DNA of 64,000 nt from Dongia_B sp964406155 (GCA_964406155.1 CAYOQR010000020.1:13592-77591); one strand, 5' to 3'. Shown: positions 35,944-44,927, numbered from the stretch's first letter. Notes: generated from the letters alone by a model not told the origin. Program-made: numbers and translations.

Positions 35944-36927
35944 TCAACCACTTACGCCTTTTTTCGATCTTGAGAGTTTATTCTTATCAACAGCCCTGTA
36001 TTCAGCCGAAATAAGGGTCTGTTTTCGCTCGATTCCCCAAGCGTAGCCACCAAGATTTCCGTCATTACGCAAAGCGCGGTGACACGGAATTGCCAGTGCT
36101 ACCGGGTTGGCACGGCAGGCTTGGCCGACTGCCCGGGCGGCACCCGGCTGGCCGATCGCGGCGGCGATTTCGCCATAGGACCGGGTCTCGCCCCGGGGAA
36201 TGCGATTGAGTTCCTCCCAGACCCGGCGCTGGAAGGCGGTCGCCTGGATATCCAGCGGCAGCGCCCGGTGCGGCAGTTCCCCGGCCATGCGCCGGGTCAG
36301 CTCCGCCATGTAGAGAGCGACCGTCATATCGTCGCGCCGGACCTCGCTGGCGGCGGGAAATTCCGCCAGCAGCCGCGCGACCAGCGTATCGGCCTTGTCG
36401 CCCAACTCCACCCGGCACAGGCCGCGATCCGTCGCCGCCACCAGGATCAGGCCCAAAGCGCAATCGGCGACCCCATACGTGATGCTGGCGCCGCGACCGC
36501 CTTTGGCATAGCTCGCCGGCGTCATGCCGAGGGCCGCGTCGGCACGCTCATAAACCCGGCTGGAGGAGCCATAGCCGGCATCGAAGGTGGCGCCGGCCAC
36601 CCCGCCTTCGCCGGATTTAAGGCCAGCCTGGAACCGCTTGAGGCGCAGGGCATCGTCATATTGGCGCGGTGTCACCCCGGTCAGACGCTTGAACTGGCGC
36701 TGCAGATGCCAGGGGCTGAGGCCGCAATGGTCGGCCAATTCCTCCAGCGTCACCGGTCCTTCGGGATAATCGGCCACCCGCTTCTCGATATAGGCGACGG
36801 CACGGCGGGCCAAGGCCAAGGCCTGATCGCGCGCTGGAACGGATGCGCGGGGCGGGGTGTGCATCGTTTTCGTTTCGGTGCTCGGCAGCATAGCGGCGCT
36901 CCCTTTGGCGATTTTCGTCTTGCTCAT
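35944..36927 (-). CDS. AraC HTH fused to methylated-DNA-cysteine methyltransferase (Ada-like)
   Basis: A 327-residue two-part protein. The AraC DNA-binding domain spans about residues 43-145 (ADHCGLSPWHLQRQFKRLTG, TFDAGYGSSSRVYERADAAL). The C-terminal alkyltransferase has acceptor Cys282 in the IPCHR motif, with RGETRSYGEIAAAIG ahead of it. It removes O6-alkyl groups from guanine. The N-terminal zinc domain with the phosphotriester-accepting cysteine of E. coli Ada is missing, so activation by that route is unlikely. A Lys/Arg-rich tail ends it. Confidence 0.92.
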   Translation of the reverse strand: MSKTKIAKGSAAMLPSTETKTMHTPPRASVPARDQALALARRAVAYIEKRVADYPEGPVTLEELADHCGLSPWHLQRQFKRLTGVTPRQYDDALRLKRFQAGLKSGEGGVAGATFDAGYGSSSRVYERADAALGMTPASYAKGGRGASITYGVADCALGLILVAATDRGLCRVELGDKADTLVARLLAEFPAASEVRRDDMTVALYMAELTRRMAGELPHRALPLDIQATAFQRRVWEELNRIPRGETRSYGEIAAAIGQPGAARAVGQACRANPVALAIPCHRALRNDGNLGGYAWGIERKQTLISAEYRAVDKNKLSRSKKGVSG

Positions 36928-37064
36928 GCTGCACCGATGTAAGTTAGCCGGCCGTCTGTCGCTATCCGATGCTTGCGCTGTGCTTGTTGCGCATCACGCT
37001 GTTGCACCTCGTTGGGGCGATTGTATGCTGATTGCAGCCGCCCGGAACCGAAAGATACCCCGCC

Positions 37065-37529
37065 ATGCCCGCCTCGCCCTCCTCCGCCGATCCCGCACCC
37101 ATTGCCCCCGCGCCAATGCCTCCCTTCCATCTCGCTTTCCCGGTCGCCGATCTGGCCGCGACGGAGCGTTTCTATGTTGATCTCCTGGGCTGCAGCGCGG
37201 GGCGGCGGGCCGAAAAATGGATCGATTTCGACTTTTTCGGCCATCAGATCTCCGCTCATCTACGTCCGGAGGAAACCGGCCTCGCCAGCCGCAACGAGGT
37301 CGACGGCGATCAGGTGCCGGTCCGGCATTTCGGCGCCATCCTCGACTGGGACCAATGGCATCGCCTCGCCGACCGGTTGCAGGCCGCCGGCACCAAATTC
37401 ATCATCGAGCCGCATATCCGCTTCAAGGGCCAGGTCGGCGAGCAGGCGACGATGTTCATGCTGGATCCCAGCGGCAATGCCCTGGAATTCAAATCCTTCC
37501 GGGATCGGAGCCATATCTTCGCGACCTGA
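37065..37529 (+). CDS. VOC-family (glyoxalase/bleomycin resistance-like) protein
   Basis: A 154-residue protein with a Pro/Ala-rich N-terminus and a single vicinal-oxygen-chelate fold. The core reads FHLAFPVADLAATERFYVDL, FDFFGHQISAH and FMLDPSGNALEFKSF; the two His and final Glu are positioned like metal ligands. This subgroup resembles the extradiol dioxygenase-like VOC proteins, with no known substrate. The start at 37065 is taken over 37032. It is divergent from the Ada-like gene. Confidence 0.85.
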   Translation: MPASPSSADPAPIAPAPMPPFHLAFPVADLAATERFYVDLLGCSAGRRAEKWIDFDFFGHQISAHLRPEETGLASRNEVDGDQVPVRHFGAILDWDQWHRLADRLQAAGTKFIIEPHIRFKGQVGEQATMFMLDPSGNALEFKSFRDRSHIFAT

Positions 37530-37575
37530 GGCGGCGCAGCGTCCCGCCCGGTCGACGGTCACATCCAGTCGACGG

Positions 37576-38013
37576 TCAGGCCCAGTCGATGATGTAATCC
37601 TCGAGCGGGCCCGCCTTGGTTTCGCTGATGGCGCGGCCACGAACAGAAATGCCGGCCTTGTGCACGGTCGTCGGATCGCCCGAGACCAGGGGGTGCCACC
37701 AGGGCAAGTCCTGGCCGTCGCGCAGCAGGCGATAGGCGCAGGTATCCGGCAGCCAGTTGATCTTGCCGACATTGCGCGGCGTCAGCCGGACACAATCGGG
37801 AACCAGTTTCTGACGATGCTTATAATCCTTGCAGCGGCAATTGCGCAGGTCGAGCTGGCGGCAGGCGACATTGGTGAAGAACAACTCACCGGTATCGTCG
37901 TCAATCAGCTTGTTGAGACAACATTTGCCGCAACCGTCGCACAGGCTTTCCCATTGCGCCTGTGACATGCGGCTGAGCTTGGTCGTTTTCCAGAACGGCG
38001 GATCATCGGCCAT
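37576..38013 (-). CDS. YcgN-family cysteine-cluster protein (UPF0260)
   Basis: A 145-residue protein with many cysteines: SLCDGCGKCCLNKL near residue 28, ACRQLDLRNCRCKDY, PDCVRL and DTCAYRLL. This pattern fits the YcgN/CxxCxxCC family, which probably binds an iron-sulfur cluster or zinc. PWWHPLVSGDP is also conserved. The role is unknown. It is downstream of no gene on its strand in the immediate gap and is convergent with the VOC gene. Confidence 0.92.
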   Translation of the reverse strand: MADDPPFWKTTKLSRMSQAQWESLCDGCGKCCLNKLIDDDTGELFFTNVACRQLDLRNCRCKDYKHRQKLVPDCVRLTPRNVGKINWLPDTCAYRLLRDGQDLPWWHPLVSGDPTTVHKAGISVRGRAISETKAGPLEDYIIDWA

Positions 38014-38088
38014 CGGCGGCCCCGGCTGTCATGTGTTCCTGATCACGCACGGCGATGATCATGCGCGCCGATCTCATCCACCCGAGGT

Positions 38089-39324
38089 TCATCCACCTTG
38101 GGCGAGGGCGAATTTCCGCCAGCGCGGATAGATCTCCTGGCGCCAGCGCCGGCCATTGAAGATACCATAATGGCCGACCGATTTCTGCACATAGTGCTCC
38201 CGCTTCGCCGGCGCCAGCTTGCTGCAGAGCCGATGGGCGACCTCGGTCTGGCCGACCCCGGAAATATCGTCGAGCTCGCCTTCGATGGTCATCAGCCCGG
38301 TACGCTTGATCGCCGCCGGCTCCACCAGGATTCCACGATGGCGGAAGGTGCCGTTGGGCAGGCTGTGCTCCTGGAAAACATGGCGGACGGTGTCGAGATA
38401 GAACTCGGCCGAGAGATCCATGACCGAGAGGTATTCGTCATAGAAGCGGCGATGCGCATCGGCGCTCTCGCCATCGCCCTTCACCAGGTTCTGGAAAAAC
38501 TCCAGATGCGAGCCGACATGGCGGTCGGGGTTCATCGAAACGAAGCTGCCGAGCTGCAGGAAGCCGGGATAGACCCGGCGCAGGCCGCCGGGATGCCACA
38601 TCGGCACGCTATGGATGACGCTGTGCTCGAACCATTCCAGCGGATAACGCGCGGAGAGGTCGTTGACCTCGGTCGGATTCACCCGGGTATCGACCGGCCC
38701 GCCCATCAGGGTCACGGAGCGCGGCTGCACCGGGTCGCCCGAGGCGGCCAGCAATGCCGTCGCGGCAAGGACCGGCGGCGATGGCTGGCAGACGGCGATG
38801 ATATGGGTCTCGGCGCCGAGGAAGCGGATGAAGTCGAGAACGTAATCGATATAGGTCGAGAGGTCGAAATCGCCCTGGGCCAGCGGCACCAGCCGGGCAT
38901 CGGCCCAATCGGTGATATAGACGTCGTTCTCCGGCAGCAGCGTTTCCACGGTGCCGCGCAGCAAGGTGGCGTAATGGCCGGACATCGGCGCGACGATCAG
39001 GACCTTGGGCTGCGGCTGGCGCTCGGCGGAGACCGGCAGATCGCGGTGGAAATGCAGGAGATTGCAGAAGGGCTTGTGGAAGGCGATCTCCTCATGCACC
39101 CGGACTTCCTCGCCCGCGACCGCAACATGATGGAGATTGAAGGCCGGCTTGCGATGGCGCTTGGTCGTGCGGTCGAACATCTCGCATAAGGCCGCCGCCG
39201 CGCGTCCCGCCGCCGTATAGGACGTCGGCATCATCGGATGGGTCAGCACATGCTGCCAGTACCGTGCCGCCATGCGGGCAGGCGCCAAGCCCAGCAATTG
39301 CGCGTCGACCGCCTGATACAACAT
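38089..39324 (-). CDS. phaZ: Intracellular polyhydroxyalkanoate depolymerase
   Basis: A 411-residue depolymerase that mobilises stored PHB granules. The start at 39324 opens with MLYQAVDAQ, the usual PhaZ beginning, with GAGG about 7 nt upstream. The nucleophile is Cys179 in the box AVCQPSPP, as in the cysteine-type PhaZa1 of Cupriavidus. VAPMSGHYATLLRGTV and DVYITDWADARLVP are family marks. The C-terminal VGHYGIFNGRRWR supplies the His. It lies about 32 kb from the synthesis genes in the window. Confidence 0.95.
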   Translation of the reverse strand: MLYQAVDAQLLGLAPARMAARYWQHVLTHPMMPTSYTAAGRAAAALCEMFDRTTKRHRKPAFNLHHVAVAGEEVRVHEEIAFHKPFCNLLHFHRDLPVSAERQPQPKVLIVAPMSGHYATLLRGTVETLLPENDVYITDWADARLVPLAQGDFDLSTYIDYVLDFIRFLGAETHIIAVCQPSPPVLAATALLAASGDPVQPRSVTLMGGPVDTRVNPTEVNDLSARYPLEWFEHSVIHSVPMWHPGGLRRVYPGFLQLGSFVSMNPDRHVGSHLEFFQNLVKGDGESADAHRRFYDEYLSVMDLSAEFYLDTVRHVFQEHSLPNGTFRHRGILVEPAAIKRTGLMTIEGELDDISGVGQTEVAHRLCSKLAPAKREHYVQKSVGHYGIFNGRRWRQEIYPRWRKFALAQGG

Positions 39325-39585
39325 GCTCAACCTCGATTTCGGCCCCAACATCCCGGGCGCGCCGCGACCTGGGGCCGCGGCGGCTTCCGCGATCGCTTTC
39401 GATGTCCGCGGCAGCCCCCGATTCCTGCGACGTTACGGCCCGATTCCGCATTGCGCAAGAATATTCTGTTGCGGCGCAGTATTGCGTTCTTTGATTACCG
39501 ATCGCTTAAGACGGCTGGAAGAAGCGGAAACCTGTCGGCCGGCGCAGAGCTAGTCGGCACGATGGCAAAAACGGTCGATTCCGCT

Positions 39586-39987
39586 CTAATTGAAGAGGGC
39601 GATGAATAACAGGGCAAGAGCGGCCAGCGTGATCGCCGCAATGGTCAGGGTCATGCCGACGACGCGCAGGCCGAGATTTTCCGGCAGGCGGCCGATGCCG
39701 GCCGCATGGGTGATGCGGCCCGCGAGCAGCATCAGGCCGATCAGATTGAGGACGAAGCCGCCGGCCCCCTGCAGCTCCAGCAGGGCCATGAGGATCAGGG
39801 TGATCGGCGCATATTCGACGAAGTTGCCTTGGGCCCGGATACGACGCTGCAGTTCCTCGCGGCCGCCATCGCCGAGATTGACCCGCCATTGCCGGCGAGA
39901 TGCCATCACCCGGAAGCTGAGGCCGAGAAAGAGAAAGGCCAGCAGCGCCGCATAGACCGAGGTCGTGGTGACAGGCGACAACAGCAT
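39586..39987 (-). CDS. MAPEG-family membrane protein
   Basis: A 133-residue protein with four hydrophobic segments. The MAPEG pattern is seen in RIRAQGNFVEYAPITLILMA and in RITHAAGIG. Eukaryotic MAPEG proteins include glutathione transferases and leukotriene synthases; bacterial ones of this YecN/YrdN-like type are poorly known. Its start shares one base with the stop of the SCO gene (TGATG at 39985-39989), so it is translationally coupled to it. Confidence 0.88.
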   Translation of the reverse strand: MLLSPVTTTSVYAALLAFLFLGLSFRVMASRRQWRVNLGDGGREELQRRIRAQGNFVEYAPITLILMALLELQGAGGFVLNLIGLMLLAGRITHAAGIGRLPENLGLRVVGMTLTIAAITLAALALLFIALFN

Positions 39988-40586
39988 CAGAGATATTTCC
40001 GCACTTCCGCGACCATATCGTCCGGGGTTGCCTGCGGTCCGAAATGGGCCAGATACTTGCCGTCGCGATCCATGAGATAGATCAGCGTGCTGTGATCGAC
40101 CAGGTAATGCTGCGGATCGCCGCCTTCGGCCTTGGTGAAATAGATCTTGAAGGCATTGGCCGCAGCAGTGGTTTCCGCCAGCGTGCCGGTCAAGGCGCGC
40201 AGCCGGGGATCGAAGTTGCTGGCATAGTCCTTCATCACCTGCTGGGTATCGCGCTCGGGATCGACGGTGATGAAGATCGGCACCACCTTGTCCGCATCGG
40301 CGCCCAGTTTACCCATCGCCGCCGTGATCGTGCCGAGCGCGGTCGGGCAGGCATCGGGGCAGAAGGTGTAGCCGAAATAGATGAGCTCCAGCTTGCCCTT
40401 GAAATCGGCCTCGGTCACCCGTTTGCCGTCCTGGTCGACCAGCGAGAAGGGTCCGCCGATGGCGACGCTGGCGGTCTCCACGCCGATGCTGCGCTGATAG
40501 AGCTTCCAGGCGATCAGGCCGCACAGGCCGAGAATCGCCACCAGACAGGCGATCACCAGGCCGCGCGCCAAACCGGATTTCGGCAT
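39987..40586 (-). CDS. SCO1/SenC/PrrC-family copper protein
   Basis: A 199-residue membrane-anchored thioredoxin-fold protein. One N-terminal membrane segment (GLVIACLVAILGLCGLIAW) leads to a periplasmic domain with the copper-binding CPDAC pair and the conserved His in YLVDHS. SCO proteins deliver copper to the CuA site of cytochrome oxidase or act as thiol reductants. Start 40586 is favoured by AAGGA about 8 nt upstream; 40613 is also possible. No oxidase genes are next to it. The RegB/RegA pair lies about 9 kb away. Confidence 0.93.
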   Translation of the reverse strand: MPKSGLARGLVIACLVAILGLCGLIAWKLYQRSIGVETASVAIGGPFSLVDQDGKRVTEADFKGKLELIYFGYTFCPDACPTALGTITAAMGKLGADADKVVPIFITVDPERDTQQVMKDYASNFDPRLRALTGTLAETTAAANAFKIYFTKAEGGDPQHYLVDHSTLIYLMDRDGKYLAHFGPQATPDDMVAEVRKYL

Positions 40587-40799
40587 CTCCACGATCCTTA
40601 TGCTATTCCGCATCAATCAGGGCGCCACCATAGCCCCAGGCACCGGCGGCTGGCCAGAGCGGTTGCCACCGGTGGGAAATATGTCGCAGGCGCCACAAGA
40701 CAAAACCGCCCGCCCCGGAAGGGACAGGCGGCGGGAACAGGCGCCAAGCCGCGAGGGAAGCCGAGGCGCCCGATATCGGCAGGCGCCCCCTCCGTCGAA

Positions 40800-41480
40800 T
40801 CAATAAGCCGAGACTGCCGCCATCAACCCCTGGGTATTGGGATTCTGGAACTTGCGCTGGATGACGATGGCATAGGGGGTTGCCCCCTGGCCGTAATAGG
40901 CCCGGTTCCAATCGTCCTTCTTAACGATCCCCGAACCTTCGAAGCTGATGCCGCCATAGAGGCCCGAGGTCTTGGCGAAGCTATAGACATCGGAGCCGAA
41001 ATTGGTGGTGGTATCCGCCCCCATGCCCTGGCCGACCGGACCGGCCGCCGCCGAGACATTGCCGCCCAGCTTCATTTGATTGTCGAGCACCGCATTGAGC
41101 GCCTTGTCGCTCATGATGGTGAAGACGGCTTCGCTGGTCTGGCCGCCGATCTGCAGCCCGATGCTGCCGGAGGCCAAGGAATAGAAGGCCGGCTGGCTCC
41201 AGCCACGCTGTGCGTCGCGCACCATCAACACGCCCGACCCGCCTTCGCCGCCGATCACCACGCCGGCGCGGAACAGATTGGGGAAAATCATCATGGCCTT
41301 AGCCCGCCTCACATAACCGGCAAGCTGCGAAAAATCGGGCGAAGTGATCAGCTTTTCAAACGTGATGCGCACCTTCTCGATCATTTCCTGCTGATCGGAG
41401 AGCGCCAGCGCCTGCGGCACGAAGCTGCAAGTGCCCAGGGCCGCCGCTGTCAGCAGAAAGGCGCGTCTGTCGAGTGTCAT
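40800..41480 (-). CDS. SYLF-domain (YSC84-like) lipid-binding protein
   Basis: A 226-residue exported protein with a twin-Arg-like N-terminus (LDRRAFLLTAAALG) and signal cut near ALA. The SYLF core includes RAKAMMIFPNLFRAGVVIGG, GVLMVRDA and FYSLASGSIGLQIGGQT. YSC84-type domains bind phosphoinositides in yeast; bacterial members are exported with unknown ligands. The ATG at 41480 is taken because GGAGG is 6-7 nt ahead; the ATG at 41486 is too close to it. It is not obviously in an operon. Confidence 0.9.
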   Translation of the reverse strand: MTLDRRAFLLTAAALGTCSFVPQALALSDQQEMIEKVRITFEKLITSPDFSQLAGYVRRAKAMMIFPNLFRAGVVIGGEGGSGVLMVRDAQRGWSQPAFYSLASGSIGLQIGGQTSEAVFTIMSDKALNAVLDNQMKLGGNVSAAAGPVGQGMGADTTTNFGSDVYSFAKTSGLYGGISFEGSGIVKKDDWNRAYYGQGATPYAIVIQRKFQNPNTQGLMAAVSAY

Positions 41481-41666
41481 CTCCATCCTCCGGCGACTCG
41501 GTTGCGGTGTTGCGAGTGAGTCGAATCAGAGATACCCCCCGACTCGGCGATGCGCAACGGCTTCACGCAGAGTTGCGAAATAGGTGAAGATTGTGGCGCG
41601 GCTGTGGCAATCGCTTCACGCAATCGCGAGGCGACTCGATTCCTGTCGCTGCGCCGGGATAGCGAT

Positions 41667-42314
41667 TCAGCTCGCCGAGTGGCGCGGTGGACGGTTGACC
41701 GTCACGATACGCCACGAGCCCCCGTCCCCCGGTCTGACCGCCGGCCCATCGATGCGGTCCAGGTGGGTGATCGAACAGGGATCGATGGCGAATCCGAGCG
41801 CCCGTTCGGGCTCGAGATCGAGCGCCACGGCAAGGGTGGCGCGGATCGCCCCGCCATGGATCACGGCGACGATATCCCGGCCATGATGCAGGGCTGTGCG
41901 CCGATCGAGAGCGCGGTCGACCCGGGCAATGACATCCTTGAAGCTTTCGCCCCGGGGCGGCGCCAGATCGGCGGGCGCCTGCCAGAAACGCCGATAAGCC
42001 TCATCGCCCCGGGCCTCCAACTCGGCATAGGTCAAACCCTGCCAGTCGCCGAAATGCTGCTCGGCGAAATCCGGCTCTATCTCATAGACCGGCGTGTCGC
42101 CCCGCGCCGCCTGGATGGCATCGGCGGTGGCGCGGGTACGCCGCAACGGGGTGACGAGCCAGACCGCCTCCTTTGGCAGAAGGGTCGCAAGATCGTTGAA
42201 CAGGCCCCGATCCGAGCAATCGCAATCGAGATCGTCCTGGCCATAGAGGCGGCCCTCAGCTCCGATCACCGGCGCATGACGGATCAGCCACCAGCGGGTA
42301 ACGACGGAAGTCAT
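41667..42314 (-). CDS. Histidine phosphatase (CobC-like alpha-ribazole phosphatase)
   Basis: A 215-residue phosphoglycerate-mutase-like phosphatase. The catalytic motif is LIRHAPV near residue 11, with a second His in VIHGGAIR and Glu in EQHFGDWQG. It lies just 44 bp after cobS on the same strand, so the probable job is removing phosphate from alpha-ribazole 5'-phosphate or adenosylcobalamin phosphate in lower-ligand assembly. Function beyond the fold is inferred from context. Start 42314 is favoured over 42332. Confidence 0.88.
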   Translation of the reverse strand: MTSVVTRWWLIRHAPVIGAEGRLYGQDDLDCDCSDRGLFNDLATLLPKEAVWLVTPLRRTRATADAIQAARGDTPVYEIEPDFAEQHFGDWQGLTYAELEARGDEAYRRFWQAPADLAPPRGESFKDVIARVDRALDRRTALHHGRDIVAVIHGGAIRATLAVALDLEPERALGFAIDPCSITHLDRIDGPAVRPGDGGSWRIVTVNRPPRHSAS

Positions 42315-42358
42315 GATCGCCGGCCCGGCCACATGGTCATCTGCTCAACGTCATCGGC

Positions 42359-43468
42359 TCAGCGGAAGGTCGCGAAATTGATCAGGACGGCGACTTCCAC
42401 GATCTGCTCGATGGCGCCGAGAACATCGCCCGTATAGCCGCCGATCTGCCGTTCCGCCAGTTTGGCGATAAGGAAGGCGGTGACCAGCGCCGACACCGTG
42501 GCAACGATGGCAGCCCCCGGCCCACCCACGAGGCCAACGATCAGGATGGCGAGACCCAGCGACCAATACATGCTCTCCGCCGCCGGCTTGCCGGCATGCA
42601 CAGCAATGCCGTCGGGCCGCGCCAGGGGAAGCGAGCGCATCACCACCGGCAGGACCGCGCGTCCCAGCACATGGGCCGAGATCAGGGCGCTGGCCACTTC
42701 GCCGGGCAGCGAGAGCTGCGCCAGGGCGCCCAGTTTCAGCAAAGAAGCGAAGACCAGCGCGAGCACACCGTAACTGCCGATCGTGCTGTCGCGCATCACC
42801 GTGAGCTTGCGTTCGCGCCCGCCCCGGACCCCGAGCATATCGGCAAGATCCGCCAGGCCATCCTCATGCAAAGCTCCGGTCAGCAGGGCCGTTGCCACCA
42901 GCGCGAAGACAGCCGCCAGCAGGTCCGAGAGGCCGAGCCGTTCGCCCAGCATATAAGCCAGAAACCCGACAAAGCCGATTAAGGCGCCGGCCAGGGGGAA
43001 AGCCCGGGCGGCTTCGGCCAGCGGCACCGCCGGCGCCTTGACCGGCAGGCGGGTAAAGAAGCCGAGGACCGCCAGCACGTCGCGCCCCCAGCCAAGGCCG
43101 AGGCGCCTGGACAGGCGGGGCGCGGACTGTGCACCGGCTGCATCGGATTCCGCCCCATCGCCCGCAGGTGTGCGCCCTGTATCAGACGCATTCTCTGCAT
43201 CAGGCGCGCGCTCCGCATCGGCCGCCACCTCAGAACCGGCTGTGCCTTCCGCACCGGCTGCGACATTGCCGCCAGCCGCCTCGATAGACGCGCTCGGGCT
43301 GGGATTCAGGTTGGGATTATGGTCAGCGGTCCGATCCGGCAGCCCGCGATCGGCCATTGGTTGATCTGCAGCCGACCGGTCCCGATGCGGCCCCGCGGGC
43401 ATCGCTGGACCAAGGGAGGTTTCACCGGCCGAGGGTTGGCCCGGTGACGTTTCAGGTTCCTGCATCAT
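42359..43468 (-). CDS. cobS: Adenosylcobinamide-GDP ribazoletransferase with N-terminal extension
   Basis: A 369-residue protein whose last ~245 residues are a normal CobS: GFFTRLPVK, ALHEDGLADLADMLG and RKLTVMRDSTIGSYG. CobS joins adenosylcobinamide-GDP to alpha-ribazole in the inner membrane. The first ~120 residues are disordered-looking, rich in Ala, Pro, Asp and Glu (for example AGAEGTAGSEVAADAERAPD), and end just before the GWGRDVLAVLGFF start of the domain. A later start would give a normal length but I see no clear ribosome site for one. It is divergent from cobT. Confidence 0.9.
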   Translation of the reverse strand: MMQEPETSPGQPSAGETSLGPAMPAGPHRDRSAADQPMADRGLPDRTADHNPNLNPSPSASIEAAGGNVAAGAEGTAGSEVAADAERAPDAENASDTGRTPAGDGAESDAAGAQSAPRLSRRLGLGWGRDVLAVLGFFTRLPVKAPAVPLAEAARAFPLAGALIGFVGFLAYMLGERLGLSDLLAAVFALVATALLTGALHEDGLADLADMLGVRGGRERKLTVMRDSTIGSYGVLALVFASLLKLGALAQLSLPGEVASALISAHVLGRAVLPVVMRSLPLARPDGIAVHAGKPAAESMYWSLGLAILIVGLVGGPGAAIVATVSALVTAFLIAKLAERQIGGYTGDVLGAIEQIVEVAVLINFATFR

Positions 43469-43551
43469 CGCGGCCTATCGGTCGCTGACATGTCGCGGCT
43501 GGGCGAGTGTCTGTCCCACCGGACGGCACAATCCCCCTCTCCCGTTCCGGG

Positions 43552-43800
43552 ATGCAAGATAGCGGACAAGCTTATCTGATGATCTTTGAAGAAGGATACC
43601 GCGGTCATTCCATCTGCCTGGTTGCGGAGCCGGCTTGCCAGTCGACGCCATTGAGTACCGACGATATTGCCTGCCGCGACGGCCGGGTCTATCACAGCCC
43701 GGCCGCTGATGGCAGCAGCGTGCTGGCGACCCGCCCGTATCGGCAATCCCCGTACTGGAACCTCGTCAGGATCGGCCCGAGTTTAGTTCCCCAAGTTTAG
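43552..43800 (+). CDS. Possible small hypothetical protein
   Basis: An 82-residue reading frame upstream of cobT, from ATG 43552 or an internal ATG 43579. The sequence has mixed composition and no membrane segment (MIFEEGYRGHSICLVAE, then DIACRDGRVYHSPAADGSS). There is no strong ribosome site and I recognise no family. It ends inside a tandem repeat just before cobT. It may be chance coding in a regulatory gap. Confidence 0.3.
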   Translation: MQDSGQAYLMIFEEGYRGHSICLVAEPACQSTPLSTDDIACRDGRVYHSPAADGSSVLATRPYRQSPYWNLVRIGPSLVPQV

Positions 43801-43821
43801 TCCATCGAGTTTAGTCCCTAA
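43780..43821 (+). repeat. Three-copy 14-bp tandem repeat upstream of cobT
   Basis: Copies start at 43780, 43794 and 43808, each opening with AGTTTAGT and then diverging (TCCCCA, CCATCG, CCCTAA). They sit 21-62 bp ahead of the cobT start, in the leader or promoter. Confidence 0.75.
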
Positions 43822-43841
43822 GTCTTACCCTCTTCTAGCCC

Positions 43842-44876
43842 ATGGAGCCAATGTTGGATCGCCAAGCCGTCGCCAGTTTCGCTGAAATCCGCCAGATCCT
43901 GCGGGAATTCCCGGGACCGGACCTGGAAGCCGCCACCCAGGCCGCCGCCCGCGAGGCGGTGCTCACCAAGCCGGCCGGCGCGCTTGCCCGCCTGGAAGAG
44001 GTGACGCAATGGCTGGCCACCTGGCAGGCCAAGCATCCACCGGCCGTCAACCATCCCCGGGTCGCGGTCTTCGCCGGCAATCACGGTGTCGCCGATCTCG
44101 GCGTCTCCGCCTATCCCAAGGAAGTCACCGCCCAGATGGTGATGAACTTCCAGGCCGGCGGCGCCGCGGTCAATCAGCTCTGCAAGAACGCCGACGCCGA
44201 TCTCCGGGTCTATGAAATGTGCCTGGACCAGCCGACCGCCGATTTCACCCAGGGCCCGGCGCTGAGCGAGGAGGAAGCCGCCCGCGCCATGGCCTATGGC
44301 ATGATGGCGGTCGAGCCCGGCATCGATCTCCTCTGCCTCGGCGAAATGGGCATCGCCAACACCACCAGCGCCTCCGCCATGGCGGCTGCCCTGTTCGGCG
44401 GCACCGGCACCGACTGGGCCGGACCCGGGACCGGTGTCCAAGGTTCCGCCCTCAACCGCAAGATCGAGGTGATCGACCAGGGTCTCGCCCGCCACCGCGA
44501 CCGTTTCGACGACGGCCTTGCCATCATGCAATGCCTGGGCGGCCATGAACTGGCGGCGATCACCGGCGCCGTCATCGCCGCTCGTATAGCGCGCGTGCCG
44601 GTGCTGCTCGACGGCTTCGCCTGCACGGTGGCGGCGGCCGTCCTCCTCAAGCATGACAGCCACGCCATCGATCATTGCCTGGTGGCGCATTGCTCGGCCG
44701 AGCCCGGCCATCGCAAGCTGCTCCAGAAGATCGGCAAGCAGCCGCTGCTTGATCTCGGCATGCGACTCGGCGAAGGTTCCGGGGCGGCACTGGCGATCCC
44801 GCTGATTCGCGCCGCTGCGATGTGCCATAGCGGCATGGCGAGCTTCAGCGAAGCCGGCGTCAGCAACAAGGAATAA
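43842..44876 (+). CDS. cobT: Nicotinate-nucleotide-dimethylbenzimidazole phosphoribosyltransferase
   Basis: A 344-residue enzyme that makes alpha-ribazole phosphate from nicotinate mononucleotide and dimethylbenzimidazole. Marks are VFAGNHGVADLGVSAYP (about 76-92), LCLGEMGIANTTSASA (about 164-179) and the catalytic Glu311 in RLGEGSGAALAIP. Length is normal. An alternative start at 43851 would lose three residues. With cobS and the CobC-like phosphatase it forms the lower-ligand branch of cobalamin assembly. Confidence 0.96.
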   Translation: MEPMLDRQAVASFAEIRQILREFPGPDLEAATQAAAREAVLTKPAGALARLEEVTQWLATWQAKHPPAVNHPRVAVFAGNHGVADLGVSAYPKEVTAQMVMNFQAGGAAVNQLCKNADADLRVYEMCLDQPTADFTQGPALSEEEAARAMAYGMMAVEPGIDLLCLGEMGIANTTSASAMAAALFGGTGTDWAGPGTGVQGSALNRKIEVIDQGLARHRDRFDDGLAIMQCLGGHELAAITGAVIAARIARVPVLLDGFACTVAAAVLLKHDSHAIDHCLVAHCSAEPGHRKLLQKIGKQPLLDLGMRLGEGSGAALAIPLIRAAAMCHSGMASFSEAGVSNKE

Positions 44877-44927
44877 TCCCAGGGTCTGACACGCATAAGC
44901 GTGGTCGCTCTGGATCGGAGAGGATCG

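Larger units (their letters stand above)
43469..43841. other. 373-bp gap between cobS and cobT
   Basis: The divergent cobS and cobT promoters must lie here. A small reading frame (43552-43800) and a 14-bp tandem repeat (43780-43821) are present. I looked for a cobalamin riboswitch and did not see a convincing B12 box. Confidence 0.5.

Noticed and set aside
40701..40740. GC-rich stem after the SYLF gene on the minus strand
   Set aside because: The two halves (CCGCCCGCC and GGCGGCGGG) do not pair cleanly, so I could not support a terminator.
43469..43841. Cobalamin riboswitch upstream of cobT or cobS
   Set aside because: I found no convincing B12 box or the expected paired elements by eye. 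A covariance-model scan would settle it.
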